Shown here one piece after another: positions 1-6,291 of a stretch of 7,775 bases of DNA. The DNA is taken from assembly GCA_035512595.1 (NCBI GenBank), contig DATKDU010000185.1, forward strand, positions 1 to 7,775. The letters are read 5' to 3'. This DNA comes from DATKDU01 sp035512595 (lineage in GTDB: Bacteria; Planctomycetota; Planctomycetia; Pirellulales; Pirellulaceae). The position numbers and the translations under genes are program-made. The first letter of the stretch is position 1; the number at the start of each line of letters is the position of its first letter. The notes beneath the pieces were generated by a model. That model saw only the letters and a program-made list of their open reading frames with translations. It did not search any database and was not told where the DNA came from.

Positions 1-232
1 CGGTCGTGTAGAAATGGCTCGGACCGCTCTCCACGCCGGTCGCAGGGGCATCGTCACTGACCGGCAGCCGCCGCGACACCGTCTCGCGGAGCGCCTCGTT
101 CTCTCGTTCCAGCGCCTCGATCCGCCGCTCCAGGTTGATGAGCGGATCGACGTCTTCCTGAGCCAGGGAGATTTGTCCGACGGCCAGCAAGCCCGCAGCC
201 ATCAGCCATCGCCGTATGATCCACAAGCGCAT
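1..232 (-). CDS. Exported coiled-coil protein, possible porin (5' part only)
   Basis: The gene runs off the left edge, so only the first 77 or so residues are visible. Read on the minus strand, it begins MRLWIIRRWLMAAGLL. It has a positively charged start, a hydrophobic core and a likely signal-peptidase I site after ISLA, just before QEDVDP. A short heptad-like segment follows at about residues 33-52 (LERRIEALERENEALRETV), which should form a coiled coil, and then a Pro/Gly/Ser linker. A signal peptide followed by a short coiled coil is common in planctomycete outer-membrane porins of the OprP type, but the barrel part is outside the window, so that is only a guess. I chose the ATG at 232 because GAGG lies 6 bases upstream of it. 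An in-frame ATG at 244 would add MRLV and has no clear ribosome binding site. The gene is divergent from the DUF4375 gene. Confidence 0.7.
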   Translation of the reverse strand, partial: MRLWIIRRWLMAAGLLAVGQISLAQEDVDPLINLERRIEALERENEALRETVSRRLPVSDDAPATGVESGPSHFYTT

Positions 233-360
233 GACAAGCCTCATCGTCGCTAGCAAAGACAGGTTAGGCACAGGCGATACGCGCCGCATTACCCGCATCG
301 GCGAAACGACCGGCACCAGGCGACCGCTGGGGTTTCTTAACCGACCACCGGAACAATCGT

Positions 361-366
361 TACAAT
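361..366 (+). promoter_or_regulatory. Possible -10 box TACAAT upstream of the DUF4375 gene
   Basis: TACAAT lies 56 bases before the chosen GTG start at 422. No good -35 hexamer is visible at 16-18 bases upstream. Similar TA(C/A)AAT boxes precede two other plus-strand genes here (2254 and 7566), which is the main reason to list it. Confidence 0.25.
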
Positions 367-421
367 CGGGCTGCCTGCGAGGCCTACTACCATCGCCGAA
401 TCTCCAATTGTGGAGGCACTC

Positions 422-1456
422 GTGAACCGGCTCGTACGTCGCGGAATGTGGTTTTTTCTGGCGCTAGCCACGCTTGTCGTTCTGGACCGAGGTTCAGCAA
501 TCATCCTGTCTCTGCAGGCAGCGACCCAACGGTTCGACTTGTGGCGGTCGGTCGTATCCCCGCTTTTCGCCATCATCGCCATGGTTTCGCTTTGGCAGGG
601 CCAACGGTGGCTTCGCTGGCTGATGGCAGGGTGGTCGTTCATCCACGCAGCGACGATTGCGGCCGTCATTGCCCTGCTCGTCTATCACCTGTCGCTGGAG
701 ACGCCGCCGGAAAAGGCGGGGGCTTTTTTGAAAGTCTTGTCCGCCCTATTTGCCTGGCCGCTGATCGAGACGGCTTTGTACCTGTTTGTTGGGCTGTCGC
801 TGCTATTGTCGCCCAGCCTTCGCGCGTTTTGCGAATATCAATCGAGGACTGCCAACAGCCCGTGGTTAGAACTGCTCGATCGGATACTGCGACTATTCCA
901 AAGGAACGAAGCGATGCCGGAGGAGGATTCCTTCTGGACCCGATACAAGAACCGCCCGCGGTTCCCAATCCTGACGCGCGACATCCTCCGCTCGCTCGAC
1001 GACTGGGATTTAACCGATGCGGTCGTTGACTACGTCCGCATCAAGATTGAATGCAGCGACAAGGATGACGTCGAAATTGTTTCAGCGCTACCCCGCGGCT
1101 TTCAGGCGGTATACAGCACGTGGTGGGTTCGCGCAGAAGTAGATAATGGGGGATTTCACCAGTACTTCTACAATCAGGGAATCAACTGGGCCTTTATGGC
1201 TTTGGAAGGATACAAGCTGATTGGGGCTACGGAACTGGCCGGCTTGATGGCCCGCGCGATTGAGCTCTTCCTCGAGGAAGAGAGCGAACAATTGAGTTAC
1301 CGCACGCCTGACCTCTCGCGCATGCTCGAGCAGTACGTCGAGGCACGCAACGCTTCGGCGTTGCCTGAGCTGGACAATCTGTTCTATCGCATCGAGGGAG
1401 ACGACGGGGTTACGGAGTACATTCGCACGCATCTCGATGAATTCATCGCCAATTGA
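422..1456 (+). CDS. Four-helix membrane protein with C-terminal DUF4375 (DMP19-like) domain
   Basis: This is a 344-residue protein. The N-terminal third has four hydrophobic segments, at about residues 8-30, 42-60, 66-90 and 107-132, so it should sit in the inner membrane. A polar linker (about 140-185) leads to a soluble domain at about 190-340. That domain contains LPRGFQAVYSTWWVRAEVD followed by NGGFHQYFYN, then an IGA turn and an amphipathic helix. This is the pattern of the DUF4375/DMP19-like family, in which the NGGF(x)Q(x)(F/Y) core is typical. The family's biochemical role is not established; an unrelated DNA-mimic function was proposed for one member. I prefer the GTG at 422 because GGAGG (412-416) sits 5 bases upstream; an in-frame GTG at 410 would add four residues, and ATG at 446 is a further option. 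The gene stands alone, divergent from the left-edge gene and convergent with the permease gene. The domain call is fairly sure; the function is unknown. Confidence 0.85.
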   Translation: MNRLVRRGMWFFLALATLVVLDRGSAIILSLQAATQRFDLWRSVVSPLFAIIAMVSLWQGQRWLRWLMAGWSFIHAATIAAVIALLVYHLSLETPPEKAGAFLKVLSALFAWPLIETALYLFVGLSLLLSPSLRAFCEYQSRTANSPWLELLDRILRLFQRNEAMPEEDSFWTRYKNRPRFPILTRDILRSLDDWDLTDAVVDYVRIKIECSDKDDVEIVSALPRGFQAVYSTWWVRAEVDNGGFHQYFYNQGINWAFMALEGYKLIGATELAGLMARAIELFLEEESEQLSYRTPDLSRMLEQYVEARNASALPELDNLFYRIEGDDGVTEYIRTHLDEFIAN

Positions 1457-1484
1457 TTCCGTGTACCAGCGGAACGGAGAACAC

Positions 1485-1501
1485 TGCGCCGCCGCTGCGC
1501 A
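1485..1501. terminator. Weak hairpin between convergent genes
   Basis: TGCGC and GCGCA can pair around a 7-base loop in the 45-base gap between the two convergent stop codons. There is no T-run on either side, so this is at best a weak or factor-assisted terminator. Confidence 0.15.
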
Positions 1502-2236
1502 CTACTCCGCGGCGCGAAACAGCATGTAGATCCCCAGCGCCAGGATCAGCACGCCCACGATGCGGCGATAGATGGGCTCAGGCAATCGCCGCAATATTCG
1601 ATCGCCGATCAGCGTGCCGACGACCGCGCCAACAGTCGCCGAGGCAAGCTCCGGCCACAGGCCGGCAATCTCCTTCCCCTGCGTGACCAGGTAGACCGGC
1701 ATTCGCGCGGCGTCCACGATCACGCCCACGGCCGTCGCCGTCGCGACAAATGCCCGCGGCGACACATCGAAGCCCAGCATGGCAGCGGAGCGAATGCCCC
1801 CCTGATTGCCGACCAATCCGCCCAGCAGCCCGGAAATGCCGCCGGCCGCCCAGGCCATCGGGCCGTGAAACCGCAGCCGCTGGGAAATTCCCGTCGATTG
1901 CATCAGGCCGGTGGAAGTCAGCAGCAAGCCAAAGATCACGGTCAAGAGCGGACTCTCGGCGTAGGACTGCAGCAGCGCCCCGACCAGGCCGCCGGCCGCA
2001 CTCATCAGGCCGAAGCTCCACAGCAGCTTCCGATCGACCTCCTTGCGCATGATCCAGAAGCGCAAGGCAGTCGCCACGACATGGGGAATCGACACGGCCG
2101 CCACGGCCAGCTTGGTCCCCACGCGCAGGGCCAGGAGCGGAGTCAGCAAGCTACCGATCCCAAAGCCGCTCACGGAAGCGACGGCGCCGGCCAGCACGCC
2201 GACCGCGGCCATCAAAAGGAGGAAGGGAACGTCCAT
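1502..2236 (-). CDS. TauE/SafE-family membrane permease (putative sulfite/organosulfonate or other anion exporter)
   Basis: A 244-residue, almost wholly hydrophobic protein with about seven to eight membrane segments. It shows the two-fold internal repeat expected of the TauE/SafE (DUF81) family: the first half carries SVSGFGIGSLLTPLL at about residues 21-35, and the second half carries GLLGGLVGNQGGIRSAAML at about 136-154. Each is the glycine-rich signature that starts a half. The length is normal for the family. Characterised members move sulfite, sulfoacetate or related anions across the inner membrane, but substrate cannot be read from sequence and no sulfur-metabolism gene is adjacent. 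The start is the only upstream ATG that gives a full first helix; no strong Shine-Dalgarno is visible. The gene is convergent with the DUF4375 gene and divergent from the cytochrome gene, so it is probably transcribed alone. Confidence 0.88.
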   Translation of the reverse strand: MDVPFLLLMAAVGVLAGAVASVSGFGIGSLLTPLLALRVGTKLAVAAVSIPHVVATALRFWIMRKEVDRKLLWSFGLMSAAGGLVGALLQSYAESPLLTVIFGLLLTSTGLMQSTGISQRLRFHGPMAWAAGGISGLLGGLVGNQGGIRSAAMLGFDVSPRAFVATATAVGVIVDAARMPVYLVTQGKEIAGLWPELASATVGAVVGTLIGDRILRRLPEPIYRRIVGVLILALGIYMLFRAAE

Positions 2237-2253
2237 AGGTGACGATGGGGCGG

Positions 2254-2259
2254 TACAAT
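2254..2259 (+). promoter_or_regulatory. Possible -10 box TACAAT for the di-heme cytochrome gene
   Basis: TACAAT lies in the 90-base divergent gap, 67 bases before the ATG at 2327. The -35 position is poor (GTCCAT). It is listed because its context (GGTACAATGC) resembles the other TA(C/A)AAT boxes in this window. Confidence 0.25.
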
Positions 2260-2326
2260 GCGACGAACGGAATGCCCGAGCTGACGATCACTTCCGCGGC
2301 CGCGAATTGTAACAGAGCGCCGGCAG

Positions 2327-3358
2327 ATGCGTCCCATAAGAATCGCAGGACTTTGTCTCTTTCTTCATGCCCTCCTCGCGGCGGTCGTGATCGTGACCGC
2401 GTGGACGGCGGGAGTCACGGCCGAGGACCGGGAGAACAAAAAGCCGCTCGTCCCACTCCCGAAAGCGGTGACGAGCCCCGCCGACAATCCGGCGACGCCG
2501 GAGAAGATCGCCCTGGGGAAGCAGTTGTTCTTCGACCCGCGTTTATCGGGGGACAACACGATGAGCTGCGCGTCGTGTCATCTTCCGGACAAGGCCATGG
2601 GGGACGGCCTGCCGCAGGCCAAGGGGCACGGCGGCAAAATCCTGGCCCGCAATACGCCGACCCTGCTGAACGTGGGGTTCTACGAGCGGTACGTCTGGGA
2701 CGGCCGGGCCAAGAGCCTGGAGGAACAATCGCTCGGCCCGATTCAATCGGCGGACGAGATGAACCAGGACTTGGGCGAACTGGAAAGAGAGCTGAGCGCC
2801 GTGCCGGGCTATGTCAAGCAATTCGACAAAGTGTTCGGCACCAAGGTCACCCGCGAGGGAATCGCCAAGGCGCTGGCGGCATTCGAGCGGACGCTCGTGA
2901 CCGGGCCGTCGCCGCTCGACCGCTATCTGGCCGGAGAGAAGTCCGCTCTGTCAGCGGAGGCGAAGCAGGGGATGGACCTGTTTCTCGGCGATGCCGGCTG
3001 CGTCCGCTGCCATCAGGGGCCGCTCTTGAGCGACGGGAAGCTCTATCGCCTCGGCATCGGCGTCGGCGACGAAGGGCTGGCCGCCGTGACGGGGAAGAAA
3101 GAAGACCGCGGCAAGTTCCGCACGCCGTCGCTGCGGAACATCGCTCAGACCGGCCCGTATATGCACGACGGCTCCAAGAAGTCGCTCCAGGAGGTCGTCG
3201 AGTTCTACTACCGCGGCGTGCCCGCGGGCGCCAGGGAATTGCCGCTGGATGTGGAGCCGCTACTGGGACAGAGTTATTCGGAGATTCCGGCGCTGGTCGC
3301 GTTCCTGGAGTCATTGACCGGGGAGGCGCCGCAAGTCGCGAAGCCGGAGTTGCCGTAA
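2327..3358 (+). CDS. Secreted di-heme c-type cytochrome, MauG/CcpA (cytochrome c peroxidase) family
   Basis: A 343-residue protein with a signal peptide (about residues 1-32, cleavage near GVTA/ED) and two haem c sites, CASCH (81-85) and CVRCH (225-229), placing it in the periplasm. Family landmarks follow in order: ALGKQLFFDPRLSGDNTMSC before haem 1, ARNTPTLLN (107-115), WDGRAKSLEEQ (124-133) and RTPSLRNIAQTGPYMHDGS (265-283). Characterised relatives either reduce hydrogen peroxide using electrons from a small cytochrome or oxidise protein side chains (MauG). The residue matching the distal Met ligand of classical CcpA appears to be Tyr (EFYYRG, Tyr294 or Tyr295), which points to the MauG-like side. 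No mau genes are present, so the substrate is unknown. No strong ribosome binding site precedes the ATG. The stop is 7 bases from the end of convergent rnr. Confidence 0.92.
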   Translation: MRPIRIAGLCLFLHALLAAVVIVTAWTAGVTAEDRENKKPLVPLPKAVTSPADNPATPEKIALGKQLFFDPRLSGDNTMSCASCHLPDKAMGDGLPQAKGHGGKILARNTPTLLNVGFYERYVWDGRAKSLEEQSLGPIQSADEMNQDLGELERELSAVPGYVKQFDKVFGTKVTREGIAKALAAFERTLVTGPSPLDRYLAGEKSALSAEAKQGMDLFLGDAGCVRCHQGPLLSDGKLYRLGIGVGDEGLAAVTGKKEDRGKFRTPSLRNIAQTGPYMHDGSKKSLQEVVEFYYRGVPAGARELPLDVEPLLGQSYSEIPALVAFLESLTGEAPQVAKPELP

Positions 3359-3365
3359 CGCAGCC

Positions 3366-5963
3366 TCATCGCTTGGGCTTCCCTCGTTTGCCCGCCCCTT
3401 TGGCGCGACCGCCGGTGCCGCGGCTGCCGCCAGCGCGGGGAGAATCCTGACGGCTAACTCGCTGGCGTGACTCGGAACGCTGGCCGGTGCGCTGGTCACG
3501 GCGCGGTCGGCGGTCGGGCTTTTCTCCGGTCGTGGACGACCGGGCTAAGCGGGTCTTGGACGACCGGGCCAGGCGTCCTGCCAGGCGGAAATCGAGCTGG
3601 CGGCGATCGACATCGACGTGCCCGACCGTGACGCGGATCACGTCGCCCAGGCGGTAGCGATTCCCCTCGCGATAACCGGCCAGGCTGTGCGACGCCGAGT
3701 CGTAGCGATATTGATCATCGTCGAGCGTCTCCACGTGGATCAGCCCCTCCGCGGGCAATTCAATCCCCTGGGCGAAGATGCCGAACTCTTCCACGCCGGT
3801 GATGACGGCATCCATCTCCATGCCGATCTTCGTGGCCAGGAAGGTCAGCAGCTTGACCTTGGTCAGCTCGCGCTCGGCAATCTGGGCCCGCAACTCGCGC
3901 TCGGAGCAGTGCTCGCCGAGAACGACCAGTTCGTCGAAGTTCGACTTGGGCTTCTTGTGCTGGGCGAGTGCCGTCAGCAACCGGTGGACGGTCAAATCGG
4001 GATAGCGGCGAATCGGCGAGGTGAAGTGACAGTACTGATCGCTGTTGAGGGCGTAGTGCCCCTCTTCGAGCGGGCTGTACACGGCCTTCTGCATCGACCG
4101 CAGGATGGCGTAATTCACGGCATGCTCTTCCGGCTGGCCGGAAACGAGCTTGACGACCCGCTTGATCTCGAAGCGGCTCTCCAAACTTTCGCACTCGATC
4201 CCCAGCTCGCGAATGAAGCCGGTCAAGAGGTGCAGCTTCCGCGGATCGGGAAGCTCGTGAATCCGCCGCAGGAAGTGGATCTCCCGCTCGTGGAGATGGC
4301 GGGCGACCGCTTCATTGGCCGCCAGCATGAACTCCTCGATGATCTGGTGGCTCTCGGTATTCTTCACCAGGTGTGCGCCGCTGACTTGCCCCTGCTTGTC
4401 GAGGTCGACCTTGACTTCGGGAAGCGTCAGCTCGATCGCCCCATTTTTCATGCGCCGCTGCCGCAGAATCATCGCCAGCTCGTGCATGTTCGACAAAAGC
4501 TCGTGAACCTGCGGCGTCAGCTTTTGCTTCCAGGCCTTGCGATCGGCCAGAAACTCGTCCACTTCTTCGTAAGCAAACCGCCGGCAGCTTTTGATCGCCG
4601 ACAGGTGAAAGTCGCCAGCGACCGGCGCTCCGTCCGCGGTGAACTCGATGAATGCCGTCTGCGTGTAGCGGACCTTGTTCGGCTGCAGGCTGGCGAGGTT
4701 GTTGGAGATCACCTCCGGCAGCATCGGCAGAACGCGGTCGGGGAGGTAGACGCTCGTGCCCCGCTCGCGGGCTTCGCGATCCAGCGGCGTTCGGGCCTTC
4801 ACGAAATGCGACACGTCGGCAATGTGGACCCCGAGCTTCCAGTGGCCGTTCTTCAGCCGCGTCAGCGAGATCGCGTCGTCGAAGTCCCGCGCATCGACCG
4901 GATCGATCGTGATGATCGTTTCGCCGGTCAGATCGAGCCGATTGCCGATCGACTCGTCAAACGCTTCCGCTTCCGTTCGGGCGGCTTCCAGCACGTCGTC
5001 GGGAAACTCCTCCGGCAGGCCAAATTCCTTGATGATCGACAGGGTATCGACGCCCGGTTGTCCTTTGGCGCCGAGCACCTCGGTGATCACCGCCTCGCCG
5101 GGATGCATGGGCGAGGGGAAGCGAACCATCTCGATGACGACCTTGTCGCCGGGGACCGCGCCCTTGGCCCCCGGATCGCCGACGGAAATCGGCGTGGCGA
5201 ACGTGCGGCCGTCGATTTCGACCACTGCTTCGCCGCCGCGCTCCTTGTAAGTGCCGACGAACTGGTTCGTTTCCCGCTCGACGACTTCCAGGATTTCACC
5301 GGCCTGGCGCATTTCGCCGCGGCGGCTGCGCCCCTGGCCGCTGCCGATGCGAACGCGGACGATGTCTCCATCAGCAGCATCTTTGGAGCGCGTGGCGGGA
5401 ATGAAAATGTCCTGGCTCTTGTCGCTACCCCGTTTGACCCCCGTCGGCCGCACGAAGCCATAGCCGCCGCTGGCCCGGCGAAAGGTGCCGACGAGCTCGT
5501 TTTTGCGTCGCGGCTGCGAACCGTCGCCCACAGCCCGATCTTCGGCGAGCGGGGGGCGGTCACCGGCGAGCGGGGGGCGTAAGCCCCCTGATGATTCCCG
5601 CTGTCGTAGGGCGCTATCAGGGGGCTGACGCCCCCCGCTCGCCTGAGCAGATCGGGGCGTCACGTTCGGCCGCCGCACCTGATGCCCTTTGCCGTATGCG
5701 AGCTTGCCGTCCTTCACGAGCCGGCGGATCGCCAGCTTGAGGGCCCGATGCTGCTCGCTGGGAAGATCCAGTTGCCTGGCGATCACCCGCGGCTTGACCG
5801 GCTGATACTTCGGTCCCAGCACGTGGGCGAGCACGATCGGTTCCAGCTTGCGGGCCGTCTGCGACGCCCGCTCATGACCGGCGGCAGTTTCCTCGCCGGC
5901 ATTGTCCGTGTCCTGCGCCTCGGCATCCAGGGCGCTGTCATCCATCTCGTTCATTTCATCCAT
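3366..5963 (-). CDS. rnr: Ribonuclease R (3'-5' exoribonuclease, RNB family)
   Basis: An 865-residue cytoplasmic enzyme that degrades RNA from the 3' end, including structured RNA, to short oligonucleotides. Domains in order: acidic leader (1-35), winged helix (about 40-98), a repeat-derived insert (108-141), two cold-shock OB folds (about 155-230 and 233-297), the RNB catalytic domain (about 340-670), an S1 domain (about 714-797) and a basic Arg/Lys/Gly/Ser tail (798-865). The RNB signature IDPVDARDFDDA carries the metal-binding aspartates D354, D360, D362 and D363. HFTSPIRRYPDL (646-657) carries the conserved catalytic-site arginine. The full domain set separates it from RNase II. Oddities are the in-frame palindromic repeat in the linker and an RLARSS duplication in the tail. 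Start codons at 5963, 5954 and 5945 are all possible; none has a clear ribosome binding site. The YhaM-like nuclease gene lies upstream on the same strand. Confidence 0.97.
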   Translation of the reverse strand: MDEMNEMDDSALDAEAQDTDNAGEETAAGHERASQTARKLEPIVLAHVLGPKYQPVKPRVIARQLDLPSEQHRALKLAIRRLVKDGKLAYGKGHQVRRPNVTPRSAQASGGRQPPDSALRQRESSGGLRPPLAGDRPPLAEDRAVGDGSQPRRKNELVGTFRRASGGYGFVRPTGVKRGSDKSQDIFIPATRSKDAADGDIVRVRIGSGQGRSRRGEMRQAGEILEVVERETNQFVGTYKERGGEAVVEIDGRTFATPISVGDPGAKGAVPGDKVVIEMVRFPSPMHPGEAVITEVLGAKGQPGVDTLSIIKEFGLPEEFPDDVLEAARTEAEAFDESIGNRLDLTGETIITIDPVDARDFDDAISLTRLKNGHWKLGVHIADVSHFVKARTPLDREARERGTSVYLPDRVLPMLPEVISNNLASLQPNKVRYTQTAFIEFTADGAPVAGDFHLSAIKSCRRFAYEEVDEFLADRKAWKQKLTPQVHELLSNMHELAMILRQRRMKNGAIELTLPEVKVDLDKQGQVSGAHLVKNTESHQIIEEFMLAANEAVARHLHEREIHFLRRIHELPDPRKLHLLTGFIRELGIECESLESRFEIKRVVKLVSGQPEEHAVNYAILRSMQKAVYSPLEEGHYALNSDQYCHFTSPIRRYPDLTVHRLLTALAQHKKPKSNFDELVVLGEHCSERELRAQIAERELTKVKLLTFLATKIGMEMDAVITGVEEFGIFAQGIELPAEGLIHVETLDDDQYRYDSASHSLAGYREGNRYRLGDVIRVTVGHVDVDRRQLDFRLAGRLARSSKTRLARSSTTGEKPDRRPRRDQRTGQRSESRQRVSRQDSPRAGGSRGTGGRAKGAGKRGKPKR
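3526..3569. repeat. Hairpin plus 24-bp duplication in the rnr tail
   Basis: TGGACGACCGGGC occurs at 3533-3545 and again at 3557-3569, a 24-base period that encodes the doubled RLARSS peptide (about residues 796-810). The first copy also forms a hairpin: CCGGTCG (3526-3532), loop TGGA, CGACCGG (3537-3543). It may be a fragment of another palindromic repeat family absorbed into the disordered, basic C-terminus. Confidence 0.6.
5544..5643. repeat. Palindromic repeat inserted in frame in rnr
   Basis: Two 28-base arms, 5565-5592 and 5616-5643, are reverse complements apart from one base (27/28) and are separated by 23 bases. Each arm itself folds through GGGGGC/GCCCCC with a 4-base loop. A 15-base piece of the arm (GGCGAGCGGGGGGCG) is repeated in tandem, at 5544-5558 and 5565-5579, with a period of 21 bases (7 codons). 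The block has no stop in the rnr frame and encodes residues about 108-141, including SGGRQPPDS, SSGGLRPPLAGD and RPPLAED. It sits in the linker between the winged helix and the first cold-shock domain. The Pro/Gly/Arg-rich product is unlike conserved RNase R sequence, which supports later insertion. Confidence 0.85.
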
Positions 5964-6175
5964 TCTTGTACTCTAGGGGCGCATATTCCGAGCGCCTACT
6001 CCATGAAAGGTGGCTGCCGGGAAGAATGGGACCACACGGTCCCGCGCCTGAAAGCGCCACTATCGGCATACCGGGAGAGAAAACTTGTTTCGGGGCGACC
6101 CCAATGGCCGCGATCTTACTTTTGTTTTGTATACAGACAGTCTAGATCAGATTTGGTTCGCAGGGAAGGGGGAAT
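5964..6175. other. Leader/promoter region upstream of rnr
   Basis: No gene is supported here. Read toward rnr, it holds an AT-rich patch (about 6111-6160, with palindromes TGTATACA and TCTAGA and the near-palindrome AGACAGTCT). Next come two small hairpins: GGGACC/GGTCCC (6028-6043, 4-base loop) and GCGC/GCGC (6044-6057). A further GGCGC/GCGCC pairing lies within 35 bases of the rnr start. The AT-rich patch is the likeliest place for the rnr promoter, but no convincing -35/-10 pair with normal spacing was found. The hairpins would fall in the mRNA leader. Confidence 0.4.
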
Positions 6176-6201
6176 GTAGTGCACTCGCTCCGCGAGTGCA
6201 C
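6176..6201 (+). repeat. REP-like hairpin, GTAG family A, copy 1
   Basis: GTAG (6176-6179) leads into a 10-bp perfect stem, with arm GTGCACTCGC, loop TCC and arm GCGAGTGCAC; the last G of GTAG is the first stem base. This is the layout of bacterial REP elements, which have a 5' GTAG-type tetranucleotide and a hairpin. It is inverted relative to copy 2, with a 64-base spacer. Confidence 0.85.
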
Positions 6202-6265
6202 AGAAGGCCGCCCGATTCCCACATCTTCCCCCGATCAGGCATCCGCGCCGCCGTCGAATCCAATT

Positions 6266-6291
6266 GGGCACTCGCGGAGCGAGTGCCCTAC
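6266..6291 (-). repeat. REP-like hairpin, GTAG family A, copy 2 (overlaps the yhaM stop codon)
   Basis: On the minus strand: GTAG (6291-6288), arm GGGCACTCGC, loop TCC, arm GCGAGTGCCC. It matches copy 1 except for one base pair in the stem, T:A in copy 1 and G:C here, so pairing is kept. The TAG of its GTAG is the stop codon of the YhaM-like gene, placing the hairpin directly after the coding region, where it could also protect the mRNA 3' end. Confidence 0.85.

Noticed and set aside
2327..3358. Part of a methylamine dehydrogenase (mau) cluster
   Set aside because: The protein is MauG-like only at family level; flanking genes are a TauE permease and rnr, with no mau structural genes.
2239..3450. 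403-codon plus-strand frame overlapping the cytochrome gene
   Set aside because: It is Arg/Gly-rich and out of frame with the clear di-heme cytochrome, with no family resemblance; a shadow.
3618..5582. 654-codon plus-strand open frame opposite rnr
   Set aside because: It is an antisense shadow of rnr: no recognisable domain, composition driven by GC-rich third positions of the real gene, and rnr has complete catalytic motifs.
5544..5643. CRISPR-like repeat
   Set aside because: Only a single 21-base tandem period and one inverted pair, in frame within a gene; no regular spacers and no cas genes.
6028..6057. Rho-independent terminator or small RNA upstream of rnr
   Set aside because: Two short adjacent stems but no T-run on either strand and no promoter clearly tied to them; kept only as leader structure.
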